Part shown: in pieces, positions 16,771-25,239 of the stretch
Position numbering within the stretch: position 1 is the first letter of the stretch
Layout: each line of letters opens with the position of its first letter
Assembly (NCBI GenBank): GCA_040905245.1
Contig: JBBDRX010000086.1
Location: forward strand, 1 to 26,649
DNA length: 26,649 bases
Reading direction: 5' to 3'
Origin: JBBDRX01 sp040905245
GTDB taxonomy: Bacteria; Bacteroidota; Rhodothermia; Balneolales; Balneolaceae
Program-made: the position numbers and the translations under genes
The notes under the pieces: generated by a model
What the model saw: the letters and a program-made list of their open reading frames with translations, nothing else
Databases searched by the model: none
Told to the model about the DNA's origin: nothing

Positions 16771-16808
16771 ATCCGGTAGGACACAAAAAGAGTGTCCGAT
16801 TTTCGGAT
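16771..16808 (-). promoter_or_regulatory. Stem-loop in the pyrR leader
   Basis: An inner 6-bp stem GGACAC/GTGTCC (16779-16784 with 16792-16797) and an outer 5-bp stem ATCCG/CGGAT (16771-16775 with 16804-16808) are separated by an asymmetric internal loop. On the minus strand it lies 44-81 bases upstream of the pyrR start. It has no following T-run in that direction. It may take part in pyr leader control. Confidence 0.4.
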
Positions 16809-16955
16809 ATTCAGGCAATTTTCGAAACCAGCAGGTCGACAGAAGACAACAGCAGGGCTCAAGTAGAGAAGACTTCTTTCATTTCGAAGCGGTTTTGACT
16901 ATTATTGAACGCATTTTTACCAATCGAATGGACTACTGATCAAAGATATTCTGTT

Positions 16956-18164
16956 ATGAAAATTCATGAGTTTCAGGCGAAAGAGATTTTGAAACAATAC
17001 GGCGTCGCTGTGCCCGCCGGAATTTCGGCAACTTCTGTTGACGATGCAGTCAAGGCAGCGGAAAAAATGAAGTCGGAGGGGGCTACTCTTTTTGTAGTAA
17101 AAGCACAGATCCATGCCGGAGGACGAGGAAAGGGTCGAACCAAAAAAAGTAACGCCAAAGGAGTTATCCTCTGTAAAACGATCGATGCCGTACGGGAAGC
17201 GGCGGAATCACTGCTCGGAGATACTCTGGTCACGATTCAAACCGGTGATGCAGGGCAGGAAGTCAAGACCATTTATGTCACCGACGGGGTAGACATTGAC
17301 CAGGAGTTCTACCTCGGCATTCTGCTCGATCGATCCAAAAGCAAGAATGTCATTATGGCTTCCACCGAAGGGGGAGTAGAGATCGAAAAAGTCGCTGAAG
17401 AGACCCCTGAGAAGATCATCAAGGAGTGGGTCGAACCGGGGATGCAGATGCAACACAATCAGGCCCGGCGGATCGCCTTTGCACTCGGGTTTGAAGGTGA
17501 CGCCTTCAAAAAGGCGGTTAAATTTATCCTCGCACTCTACAAGTGCTACGAAGAAACCGATGCAAACATGGTGGAGATCAACCCGATGGTCCGGACTCCG
17601 GACGGCGATGTTTATGCACTGGATGCCAAATTCACATTTGACGACAACGCCCTGTACAGACAGAAGGAGTTTACGGCGCTTCGGGATCTGTCCGAAGAAG
17701 ATCCAACGGAAGTTGAAGCCTCCAAATTTGACCTTAATTACATCAAACTGGACGGCAACGTAGGTTGCATGGTCAATGGCGCCGGACTGGCCATGGCTAC
17801 TATGGATATCATCAAGCTTTCCGGCGGTGAACCAGCCAACTTCCTGGATGTAGGAGGAGGCGCCAATGTTGATACGGTAAAAAATGGTTTCCGAATTATC
17901 CTGGAAGACAAAAATGTGAAGGCTATCCTGATCAATATCTTCGGCGGAATTGTTCGTTGCGACCGCGTCGCCAATGGAGTTATTGAAGCCATCAAGGACC
18001 CGGAGATTGCCAAGAAAGTGCAGAATGTACCGATTATCGTCCGGCTTCAGGGCACGAACGCAGAAGAGGCCAAGGAGATTATTGACAACAGTGACCTTAA
18101 TGTCATCTCTGCTGTTCTTCTCAAGGAGGCGGCAGAACAGGTTTCAAAAGTGCTGGCTGCCTGA
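16956..18164 (+). CDS. sucC: Succinate-CoA ligase (ADP-forming) beta subunit
   Basis: Beta subunit of succinyl-CoA synthetase, the substrate-level phosphorylation step of the TCA cycle. At 402 residues it is near the usual 388-400. It starts with the family N-terminus MKIHEFQAKEILKQYGV at ATG 16956; the upstream extension to 16905 is not conserved. The ATP-grasp domain shows VKAQIHAGGRGKG, and the C-terminal ligase domain shows NFLDVGGGA and IFGGIVRCDRVANG. The alpha-subunit gene sucD is not adjacent: the next gene is on the opposite strand after 30 bases, with no clear terminator between. A weak promoter-like pair, TTTC (16877-16880) and TATTATTG (16900-16907), lies upstream. Confidence 0.95.
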   Translation: MKIHEFQAKEILKQYGVAVPAGISATSVDDAVKAAEKMKSEGATLFVVKAQIHAGGRGKGRTKKSNAKGVILCKTIDAVREAAESLLGDTLVTIQTGDAGQEVKTIYVTDGVDIDQEFYLGILLDRSKSKNVIMASTEGGVEIEKVAEETPEKIIKEWVEPGMQMQHNQARRIAFALGFEGDAFKKAVKFILALYKCYEETDANMVEINPMVRTPDGDVYALDAKFTFDDNALYRQKEFTALRDLSEEDPTEVEASKFDLNYIKLDGNVGCMVNGAGLAMATMDIIKLSGGEPANFLDVGGGANVDTVKNGFRIILEDKNVKAILINIFGGIVRCDRVANGVIEAIKDPEIAKKVQNVPIIVRLQGTNAEEAKEIIDNSDLNVISAVLLKEAAEQVSKVLAA

Positions 18165-18194
18165 ACCAGGCAACCAGCAAACCGGTTCAAACCG

Positions 18195-19928
18195 TTACAG
18201 AATTCCCGGAACCTCGCTGAATGCAGCTTTCAGCTTTTTGCCAGCGAGTGATTCATTTACATTCAGAAGATGGTCTCCAATCTTCTCAAGACGGCTCAGA
18301 TAGTCCAGGTACATAACGCCGGCTTTGGTCGAATAGACACCTTTTTCAAGACGCTCGTAGTGAAAGGTCTTGAGCTGATCGCGCATCGTGTTGATCTGGT
18401 TCTCGACATCAATCGCGCCCTGAAGGTCCACTTCGCCATTATTTCTGTCCAGGTTGGAGCGCATGAGTTGAATGGCGTTATGAATCAGGTCCAGCATGTT
18501 GCCGATCTCTTTCTTGGCATCGTCCGGAAGTTCCAGATCTTCACCCTGCATCTGTTCAAACGTCTTGGACATCTGGAAGTAGAGATCCCCAATCCGCTCC
18601 AGGTCATTGACAATGCTATGCATGGCCCGTATTCGCCTTGTAGCTGAATCTGAAAGGTTAAACCCGGAAATACGTGTCAGATACTCTGCAACTTCCAGTT
18701 CGATATTATCCGTAATCTGCTCCCGTTTTTTGATCTTCTCGAGAAACCGGTCCTGCTTCTTCTGTTTCTTGAAGAAGAGCCCCACAAAGCTAAAGTGCAT
18801 CTTCTCGATCAGCCGGCCAAACTGCTCCACCTCTTTGTGAGCCTGCGCAATGGAGAGCTCCGCAGAGGACATCAGCCCCGCGGAAATATATCTGAGACGG
18901 AACGGGCTTTCGTCTTCTTTCTCTTTTTGAAGGTACTCCACCATCCGGATAATTTTCGGGACAAAGCCGATCAGAAGCAGCACGTTGATCACATTAAAGG
19001 AAGTATGAAACAGAGAGAGCGCGAGCGTTGCATTCGTCCTGGAAACGTCATCCGTACCAAAGACGGAACTGTCCGTATGAAAGAACTGCATCAACTGATC
19101 GATACCCATCAAAAACGGATTCATTATCAGCAGCATCCAGACCACCCCGATTACATTAAAAAAGAAGTGAAAACGGGCTGCCCGCTTGGCCTGTACATTT
19201 CCAACAAGTGCAGCGATATTGGCCGTGATGGTGGTTCCGATGTTCTCTCCCAGAATCATCGCTGCAGCGATGGGAAAACTAATCCAGCCCTGAAACAGCA
19301 TTACCAGTGTGATGGCTGTTGCCGCGGAGGAGGATTGAGTTAAAAGCGTAAGTATGGTTCCAATACCAACAAACATCAAGATGGAGAAGAATCCGAACTC
19401 GGTGAAAGAGTCCAGAAACGCGAACATCTCCGGATTTTCCTGAATGTTCGGAACCGCATCCTTGATAAATTCGAGCCCGATAAACAGAATTCCGAAGCCA
19501 ATCATCGCTTCGGCCAGGTACCGCCACTTCTCGCGACCAAAAAACATAAACGGAAAAAAGATCCCGATGAGCATGATAGCGATCGGTGTAATCTCCATCT
19601 GAAACCCGAAAATCGCTACCATCCAGGCCGTCACCGTTGTCCCGATATTGGCCCCCATGATTACTCCGGTGGACTCGATAAAGGTAATCAGCCCTGCATT
19701 AACAAAACTGACCACCATGACGGTTGTCGTTGTGGAGGACTGAGTGATGGTTGTGGCACCAAAACCGGTGAGAATCCCTTTGAACCGTGTTGTCGTCATC
19801 CCTTTCAGGATGGATCGAAGACGGCTGCCGGCAACCTTCTGCAGGCCGTCACTGAAGACCTTCATCCCATAGATGAATATTCCAAGTGAACCGACCAGCT
19901 GAAAGAAGTCAAACAGGGTATAGTTCAT
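18195..19928 (-). CDS. Na+/phosphate cotransporter family protein with PhoU-like tail
   Basis: Inner-membrane carrier of the NptA/YjbB (PNaS) family that moves phosphate with sodium; direction and affinity are not known here. Residues 1-330 are membrane segments with the two inverted Na/Pi repeats: QSSTTTT (63-69) with GANIGTT (92-98), and QSSSA (198-202) with GENIGTTIT (227-235). Residues about 345-560 are cytoplasmic helices with two PhoU-like signatures, ERIGDLYFQMSK and LEKIGDHLLNVNE. The 577-residue length fits the PhoU-tailed subgroup. It diverges from the pst-phoU operon across a 235-base gap that contains a probable Pho box, so both uptake routes may share control. Confidence 0.92.
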   Translation of the reverse strand: MNYTLFDFFQLVGSLGIFIYGMKVFSDGLQKVAGSRLRSILKGMTTTRFKGILTGFGATTITQSSTTTTVMVVSFVNAGLITFIESTGVIMGANIGTTVTAWMVAIFGFQMEITPIAIMLIGIFFPFMFFGREKWRYLAEAMIGFGILFIGLEFIKDAVPNIQENPEMFAFLDSFTEFGFFSILMFVGIGTILTLLTQSSSAATAITLVMLFQGWISFPIAAAMILGENIGTTITANIAALVGNVQAKRAARFHFFFNVIGVVWMLLIMNPFLMGIDQLMQFFHTDSSVFGTDDVSRTNATLALSLFHTSFNVINVLLLIGFVPKIIRMVEYLQKEKEDESPFRLRYISAGLMSSAELSIAQAHKEVEQFGRLIEKMHFSFVGLFFKKQKKQDRFLEKIKKREQITDNIELEVAEYLTRISGFNLSDSATRRIRAMHSIVNDLERIGDLYFQMSKTFEQMQGEDLELPDDAKKEIGNMLDLIHNAIQLMRSNLDRNNGEVDLQGAIDVENQINTMRDQLKTFHYERLEKGVYSTKAGVMYLDYLSRLEKIGDHLLNVNESLAGKKLKAAFSEVPGIL

Positions 19929-20046
19929 AGAGGTCCGGCTTTGTTCAGGTCAATGTCCGCACAACTTCTGGCACAATTCCCGAAAAGATAAAGAAGATTA
20001 TGAAAATATTAAGGAGAGATGCACAGGAACTCTCCACGCAGAGTTG

Positions 20047-20085
20047 TTAACAATTCGGTAATATGATCATAACATAGAAGTAATG
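20047..20085 (+). promoter_or_regulatory. Pho-box array upstream of pstS
   Basis: Four hexamers sit at an exact 11-base period: TTAACA (20047), GTAATA (20058), ATAACA (20069) and GTAATG (20080), sharing the core nTAAnn. This layout is that of PhoP/PhoB boxes, which are direct repeats with an 11-bp period; TTAACA matches the B. subtilis PhoP hexamer. TAGTTTTTTG at 20095-20104, close to the Bacteroidota -7 element, follows as a promoter and leaves a leader of about 60 bases before pstS. It would respond to phosphate starvation. Confidence 0.62.
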
Positions 20086-20163
20086 ATCTCTGCATAGTTT
20101 TTTGGTAATCCATGATATCGTGATAGACAATCAGTCTTAATACAAAATACCAATACTGAAATA

Positions 20164-21279
20164 ATGAAATTAACCATTCCGGCAATCCTGCTAACTCTTT
20201 TTGCCATCTCCTGCAGTAGCGGAGGTGACTCCCCTTCCAATGGGACCGAAAACAGACTGGACATCCTCGGGGCCGGAGCAACCTTTCCGGCTCCACTGAT
20301 CACCGCCATGGCAGACGAGTACCGTGACCTGACTGACAATCGCATTACCGTTAACTATCAGTCCATTGGCTCGGGTGGAGGAGTTCGACAATTTATTGAA
20401 CAGACGGTCATGTTCGGTATGAGTGAAGCATATCTCTCCGATGAAGTGATGGAAGATGTACAGGAGAACACCGGAGGAACAGCGTTTAACATCCCTATCA
20501 CACTGGCCGATGTCGTCCCTACATACAATCTTCCCGGGATCAATGAAGAACTGGTCTTCAGCGGGGAACTGCTTGTAGATATCTTCCTCGGAAAAATCAC
20601 CCGATGGGACGACCCTGCAATCACCGAACTGAATCCGCAGGTCGATCTGCCACAGATTCCGATCACCGTTGTACACCGTTCAGACGGCTCGGGAACGACC
20701 AACGTCTGGACCAGCTATCTGTCGAGAGTTTCTGACGAATGGCGAAACAAGATCGGATTTTCGACCAGTGTCAACTGGCCGGCCGGGCTGGGGGGAAACG
20801 GAAATGAAGGAGTGGCCGGTGTCGTTCAGAGCACACCCGGATCCATCGGGTACAACAGTCTCTCCTATGCACTCCTGACCAACCTCTCATATGGCGCCGT
20901 CATCAACAGCTCCGGGAATACCATCAGCCCCAGCTTCGCTGCCACATCCGAAGCGGCCAACATCGACCTTCCCGAGGATACAAGGATTCTCTTTACCAAT
21001 ACCCCGGCAGAAAACGGGTATCCGATTGCCGGCTTTACCTGGATGCTTCTTTATGAACACCTGGACCAGAATAATGCCATCGAAAATCGCCAGGAAGCGG
21101 AAGAGCTGGTACGGTTTGTGATCTGGACCGTTACCGACGGACAGGAGCTCTCGGAATCGTTGGGTTTTGCCCGACTCCCGGATGCTGCGACCAACAGAGG
21201 ATTTGAGATGATCCGTCAGCTAAAGTGGGACGGAGAGGAGATCGGACGAATTCTAATGGAAGAAGAGGGGCATCTGTAA
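20164..21279 (+). CDS. pstS: Phosphate-binding lipoprotein of the Pst transporter
   Basis: High-affinity phosphate receptor that passes phosphate to PstCA. The signal peptide ends FAISC, so Cys17 is lipidated. A Ser/Gly/Asp-rich linker leads to the mature domain, opening with the hallmark GAGATFPAPL. Other ligand-binding stretches are SIGSGGGVRQF, HRSDGSGTTNVW and GVAGVVQSTPGSIGY. At 371 residues it is typical. It is the first gene of pstSCAB-phoU and lies downstream of the Pho-box array. A 7-bp hairpin separates it from pstC. Confidence 0.95.
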   Translation: MKLTIPAILLTLFAISCSSGGDSPSNGTENRLDILGAGATFPAPLITAMADEYRDLTDNRITVNYQSIGSGGGVRQFIEQTVMFGMSEAYLSDEVMEDVQENTGGTAFNIPITLADVVPTYNLPGINEELVFSGELLVDIFLGKITRWDDPAITELNPQVDLPQIPITVVHRSDGSGTTNVWTSYLSRVSDEWRNKIGFSTSVNWPAGLGGNGNEGVAGVVQSTPGSIGYNSLSYALLTNLSYGAVINSSGNTISPSFAATSEAANIDLPEDTRILFTNTPAENGYPIAGFTWMLLYEHLDQNNAIENRQEAEELVRFVIWTVTDGQELSESLGFARLPDAATNRGFEMIRQLKWDGEEIGRILMEEEGHL

Positions 21280-21281
21280 AA

Positions 21282-21307
21282 AGTGAACTCCACCACAAAC
21301 GTTCACT
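21282..21307 (+). promoter_or_regulatory. Hairpin between pstS and pstC
   Basis: AGTGAAC (21282-21288) and GTTCACT (21301-21307) form a perfect 7-bp stem with a 12-base loop, two bases after the pstS stop codon. No T-run follows. Its place suggests an mRNA hairpin that protects the pstS message or reduces read-through, giving more binding protein than permease. Confidence 0.5.
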
Positions 21308-21328
21308 CACCTGTAACCCACTGGCAAC

Positions 21329-22327
21329 ATGGCGCGTAACGATCAACAGGCAGATAGCCAAATGGACCTGAAAAAATCTCCATCCGCACTCTATCACTGG
21401 CTGGGAGACCGAATCTTCTCCTCTCTATCCGTAACGCTGGGTATCACGATTATTCTTCTCGCCCTGGGAATGGCGTGGGTTCTTTTCGCCGAGGGAGCCG
21501 CTGCCCTTCGTGAGTTCGGGTTCTTCGGTTTTCTTACAGGTACCACCTGGGACCCAGCTGTTCAACTACAATTCGGGACGTGGCCGTTTTTGTTCGGAAC
21601 CCTGATCACCAGTGGAGCCGCACTGGCCATCTCCATCTTTCCCGCAATTGCTGTCGCGATCTTCTCGGCAGAATATGCACCCCGGTGGCTCTCTGCCATA
21701 ATCGACAATCTGGTTCAGCTGATTGCGGCTATCCCCAGTGTCGTAATTGGTATCTGGGGTATTTTTGTTCTGGCACCCTGGCTGCGGGACACCATTTACA
21801 TGCCAGTCTATCTCTGGGCGGAAGCCAGTATGCCGGCACTTCTTCCCCTGCTGGGAAATCCGATCGGATACGGAATGGCAACCGCGACCATTGTTCTCTC
21901 TCTGATGATCGTTCCATACACGACCGCCCTGACCAAGGACGCCATTCGTTCCGTTCCGGTTGCACAGCGTGAAGCGTCCAGAGCGCTTGGAGCCACTCGC
22001 TGGGAGGTCATTCGTATGGCGGTTCTGCCCTACGCCCGAAGTGGAATTATGGCCGGGGCCATCCTCTCTCTGGGCCGGGCAATTGGGGAGACCATGGCTG
22101 TCGCCATGTTGATCGGCAACAAAAACACACTGCCTTTCTCCATCTTCGGTGCCGGAGCCACTATGCCGTCTGTCATCGTAAATGAGTTCCGGGAAGCCGT
22201 TGAGAACCTACATGTATCGAGTCTCATGGCAATCGGCTTTGTCCTGTTTATTCTGGCTCTGGTGATCAACCTGATAGCAGCCTACATCACACGAAAACTG
22301 TCAATTTCCGGAGGGCAGACCATATGA
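21329..22327 (+). CDS. pstC: Phosphate ABC transporter permease PstC
   Basis: One of the two inner-membrane subunits of the Pst importer; 332 residues. Six or so membrane segments are visible, the first at about 33-55. The cytoplasmic EAA loop that contacts PstB reads REASRALGATRWEVIRMAVLPYARSG, and the family signature GRAIGETMAV follows. ATG 21329 lacks a ribosome binding site; ATG 21362 (codon 12) is a possible start. The stop codon overlaps the pstA start (ATGA), so the two are coupled. Confidence 0.94.
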   Translation: MARNDQQADSQMDLKKSPSALYHWLGDRIFSSLSVTLGITIILLALGMAWVLFAEGAAALREFGFFGFLTGTTWDPAVQLQFGTWPFLFGTLITSGAALAISIFPAIAVAIFSAEYAPRWLSAIIDNLVQLIAAIPSVVIGIWGIFVLAPWLRDTIYMPVYLWAEASMPALLPLLGNPIGYGMATATIVLSLMIVPYTTALTKDAIRSVPVAQREASRALGATRWEVIRMAVLPYARSGIMAGAILSLGRAIGETMAVAMLIGNKNTLPFSIFGAGATMPSVIVNEFREAVENLHVSSLMAIGFVLFILALVINLIAAYITRKLSISGGQTI

Positions 22328-23190
22328 AAAGCATGAGATACCGCTCAATCAGGGATCGGATCATGGAAGTTCTTCTCGTGATCACAACCATCCTGGTGAT
22401 TCTGCCTCTGTTGATTATCATCTACCACGTCGTAACAAACGGAATCAGCGCTCTCAACTGGGATCTTTTCACCGAAGAACTGGGGTCACCCTCCCGGGCC
22501 ATGCAGGGTCGTCCCACCGGCCTGATACACACCATGTTCGGAACACTCGTTGTCGATTTTCTGGCACTGGCTATCGCTGTGCCCGTTGGGATCGGCGCAG
22601 GAATCATGCTTGCCGAATATCCCGAACATAAATTAAATCCACTTCTTCGGATTATGAATGATACGCTGAATGGAATGCCCGCCATTCTGAAAGGGCTCTT
22701 CGCCTTTGCTCTGATTGTGAAACCGATGGGAACCTTTTCCGGGTTTGCCGGTGGAGTCGCACTCTCCTTTGTCATGATTCCAATCATTGCCAGAACGACG
22801 GAGAGTGCTTTAATGTCTATTCCCTGGACCATTCGCGAGGCTGGATTGGCAATCGGCCTTCCCAGATGGAGAGTGGTCCTGTCTACCGTGGTTCCAGCTG
22901 CTAAAACAGGTTTAGTGACCGGTATTCTCATTGGGTTCGCGCGGGCCGCCGGTGAAGCTGCGCCCCTTCTTTTTACCTCTTTTGGCAATAACTACCTGCC
23001 CAACAGCTGGATCGGCTTTCTGCTGAATCCGGTAGACACCCTTCCCCAGCGTCTCTATAGCCTGGCGATTAGTCCTTACGCCGAATGGCACAGCATGGGC
23101 TGGGCAGCAGCCATCGTTCTGCTCGGCTTCGTGATATGCTGTTTTATTGCTGCCCGGTTTGCAACCAGAGAGAAATTTAACGTATCGTGA
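22324..23190 (+). CDS. pstA: Phosphate ABC transporter permease PstA
   Basis: Second membrane subunit of the Pst importer; 288 residues with about six membrane segments. The EAA loop reads REAGLAIGLPRWRVVLSTVVPAAKTG, followed by GFARAAGEAAPLLFTS. The start at ATG 22324 has GGAGGG about 7 bases upstream and overlaps the pstC stop by the ATGA arrangement. Its own stop overlaps the pstB GTG in the same way (GTGA). Confidence 0.95.
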   Translation: MKSMRYRSIRDRIMEVLLVITTILVILPLLIIIYHVVTNGISALNWDLFTEELGSPSRAMQGRPTGLIHTMFGTLVVDFLALAIAVPVGIGAGIMLAEYPEHKLNPLLRIMNDTLNGMPAILKGLFAFALIVKPMGTFSGFAGGVALSFVMIPIIARTTESALMSIPWTIREAGLAIGLPRWRVVLSTVVPAAKTGLVTGILIGFARAAGEAAPLLFTSFGNNYLPNSWIGFLLNPVDTLPQRLYSLAISPYAEWHSMGWAAAIVLLGFVICCFIAARFATREKFNVS

Positions 23191-24035
23191 AAAAACTGAC
23201 CCAAAATCCATTGGTTATGAGCAATACCCACTCACAGGAACCCGGGGTTCGAATTACAAACTTGCATACCAGGCCTATGAATGTTCGGATGGAGACCAAA
23301 AATCTGACTGTGACCTACGGAGAAACGATCGGTGTAGACAACATCTCCATCCCGATTGAGAACAAGAAAGTCACCGCGTTGATTGGGCCTTCCGGATGTG
23401 GAAAAAGCACGTTTCTTCGGGCTCTTAACCGAATGCACGACCTGACAAGAGCCGCACGGGTTTCGGGTGAAGTCCTGCTGGACGGGGAGGATATCTATGC
23501 ACCGGATGTAAACCCTGTCTTGATCCGGCGAAAAATCGGGATGGTGTTTCAGAAACCCACCCCGTTCCCCACCATGTCCATTTTTGACAATGTGGTTGCC
23601 GGCCTTAAATTGGTTGGTATTCGGGACAAAAAAAACCTCAAAGAGACCTGTGAACGTGCATTAACAAACGCCGCTCTCTTCAACGAAGTGAAGGACCGTC
23701 TGGGCGACCCCGGTGTGAGCCTTTCCGGCGGCCAGCAGCAGCGTCTCTCCATTGCCCGGGCCCTGGCTGTCGATCCGGAGGTTCTGTTGATGGATGAACC
23801 GACCAGCTCTCTCGACCCACAAGCGACGAGCCGCATCGAAGAGCTGATTCATACTCTGAAGGATCAGGTAACCATCGTTGTCATTACCCACAACATGCAA
23901 CAGGCAGCACGGGTTTCGGACCGGACGGCATTCTTCTTTGAAGGCAGCCTGGTAGAGATGGGAGAGACGCAGTCATTGTTCACAAACCCTCGGGAAAAAC
24001 GAACAGAAGAGTACATCACCGGCCGGTTTGGATAG
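23187..24035 (+). CDS. pstB: Phosphate ABC transporter ATP-binding protein PstB
   Basis: ATPase that powers PstCA. Walker A GPSGCGKST is at 67-75, the PstB-specific stretch FQKPTPFPTMSIFDNV follows, then signature LSGGQ (179-183), Walker B LMDEP (201-205) and the His loop VVITHNMQQAARVSD. The chain is 282 residues with about 35 extra at the N-terminus compared with short PstB proteins. GTG 23187 is coupled to the pstA stop; ATG 23217 is an alternative that would remove ten residues but has no ribosome binding site. Confidence 0.95.
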   Translation: MKKLTQNPLVMSNTHSQEPGVRITNLHTRPMNVRMETKNLTVTYGETIGVDNISIPIENKKVTALIGPSGCGKSTFLRALNRMHDLTRAARVSGEVLLDGEDIYAPDVNPVLIRRKIGMVFQKPTPFPTMSIFDNVVAGLKLVGIRDKKNLKETCERALTNAALFNEVKDRLGDPGVSLSGGQQQRLSIARALAVDPEVLLMDEPTSSLDPQATSRIEELIHTLKDQVTIVVITHNMQQAARVSDRTAFFFEGSLVEMGETQSLFTNPREKRTEEYITGRFG

Positions 24036-24079
24036 GGCGGCATGTTACCAAAGAAAAATAATCATGTGGAGATAACCCG

Positions 24080-24742
24080 ATGAGAACAGTTATTCAGGAG
24101 CACCTCGACGATCTTGAGAGAGACCTCATTATCATGTCCAAAATGGTCATCACGGCCATACAACGATCTGTAACCGCCCTGAAGGAGCAGGACCAGGAAG
24201 AGGCGGTCCAGATTAAAAAGGACGACAAGCAGATCAATGAAATAAGATGGGAAATTGAAGAGAAGGCGATCAAACTGATCGCCACTCAGCAGCCGGTGGC
24301 AAGAGACCTTCGGAAGATGATCGCTATTCTGAACATCATTACAGATCTGGAACGAATGGGAGATCATGCCGGTGGTATTGCCAGCATTACCCTGAAACTT
24401 GGAGACGGCCCCTCGGTCAAACCCCTGATTGACATTCCCAGAATGGCCGAGATATCGGTCGGAATGATTGAAAACGCCTTGACCGCCTACAAGGAGAGAG
24501 ACGAGAGAGCGGCCCGGGCTATTCACAAACAGGACGATCAGATCGATGACCTCTATAACCAGATCATCCGGGAACTGGTCTCTATCATGATCGAGGATCC
24601 CAAAACCATCACCCGATGCACCTATCTCATCTGGGTTGCTCACAATCTGGAGCGGATCGGAGACCGGGTCACCAACATCTGTGAACGAATTATCTACCTG
24701 GTGACCGGTAAAATGATCGGGGAGATCACAGAAGAGGACTGA
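24080..24742 (+). CDS. phoU: Phosphate signalling regulator PhoU
   Basis: Cytoplasmic helical protein that links the Pst transporter to the PhoR/PhoB-type two-component system and lowers Pho expression when phosphate is ample (family knowledge). At 220 residues it is standard. The two PhoU repeats each show the conserved metal-site pattern: ITDLERMGDHAGGIA and HNLERIGDRVTNICE. ATG 24080 has GGAG upstream at good spacing. It is the last gene of the operon, 44 bases after pstB. No phoB or phoR gene follows in the window. Confidence 0.95.
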   Translation: MRTVIQEHLDDLERDLIIMSKMVITAIQRSVTALKEQDQEEAVQIKKDDKQINEIRWEIEEKAIKLIATQQPVARDLRKMIAILNIITDLERMGDHAGGIASITLKLGDGPSVKPLIDIPRMAEISVGMIENALTAYKERDERAARAIHKQDDQIDDLYNQIIRELVSIMIEDPKTITRCTYLIWVAHNLERIGDRVTNICERIIYLVTGKMIGEITEED

Positions 24743-24804
24743 ACCACCATCGAACCCTCATCAACCAACACCGTTCTGATTACAGCACTCCCTTCCAGAC
24801 TGTA

Positions 24805-25098
24805 TCAACAAACCGAACCGGTTTTCCAGCTGTCAAACACCACCTGAAACCGGTCGGCCAGATTCAGCATTTCCAGACAGAGCCTGTTCAGTGATTCAGT
24901 AGCCGGGACAAACGAACGGGCAGCAACGCAATGCCAGTGAGATCTTTCGTTCAGAAATGTAAGTTCCAGCTCATACCCTCGCTTCTGGAGCTGCGAGGCA
25001 AGCCGGTAAAGTCTTTCCTCCTCCGGCGAAACAAACCGAAACTGAATTTCATGCTCCTGATTCGGATTCTCTTCAATCGCATCGTAAAGATGCATCAT
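24805..25098 (-). CDS. Small RraB-like protein
   Basis: A 97-residue soluble protein. The pattern resembles the RraB (regulator of ribonuclease activity B) domain: EIQFRFVSPEEERLYRLASQLQKRGYELEL at the front, a middle strand with HWHCVAARSF, and the C-terminal FQVVFDSWKTG, which corresponds to the YDGWE ending of RraB. In E. coli RraB binds and inhibits RNase E; whether this protein does so is unknown. ATG 25098 or the next codon may be the start. It is convergent with phoU and stands alone. Family call is moderate. Confidence 0.6.
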   Translation of the reverse strand: MMHLYDAIEENPNQEHEIQFRFVSPEEERLYRLASQLQKRGYELELTFLNERSHWHCVAARSFVPATESLNRLCLEMLNLADRFQVVFDSWKTGSVC

Positions 25099-25239
25099 AA
25101 CGGATCACTTTGAAAAGGCAAAAACAGGATCCAACCCATTCCTGCCCAGGATTACGATTCTCTTGACTTCTGATCGTACGATCCCGCTATCCGCGCCACC
25201 TTACAAAATGATTCCAATTCCGGCACCCTTCCGGCTATC

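Noticed and set aside
16179..16898. Plus-strand open frame (239 codons) opposite pyrR and its leader
   Set aside because: It mirrors pyrR in the complementary frame and has no domain signal; the PyrR motifs on the other strand are unmistakable.
18162..18189. TGAACC/GGTTCA inverted repeat after sucC as a terminator
   Set aside because: Only 6 bp with a 16-base loop and no T-run on either strand; not enough to call a terminator between the convergent genes.
25172..25183. 12-bp palindrome GATCGTACGATC between the RraB-like gene and bshA
   Set aside because: Short, without spacer or partner copy, and situated downstream of bshA; likely chance, although it could be an operator for the small gene.
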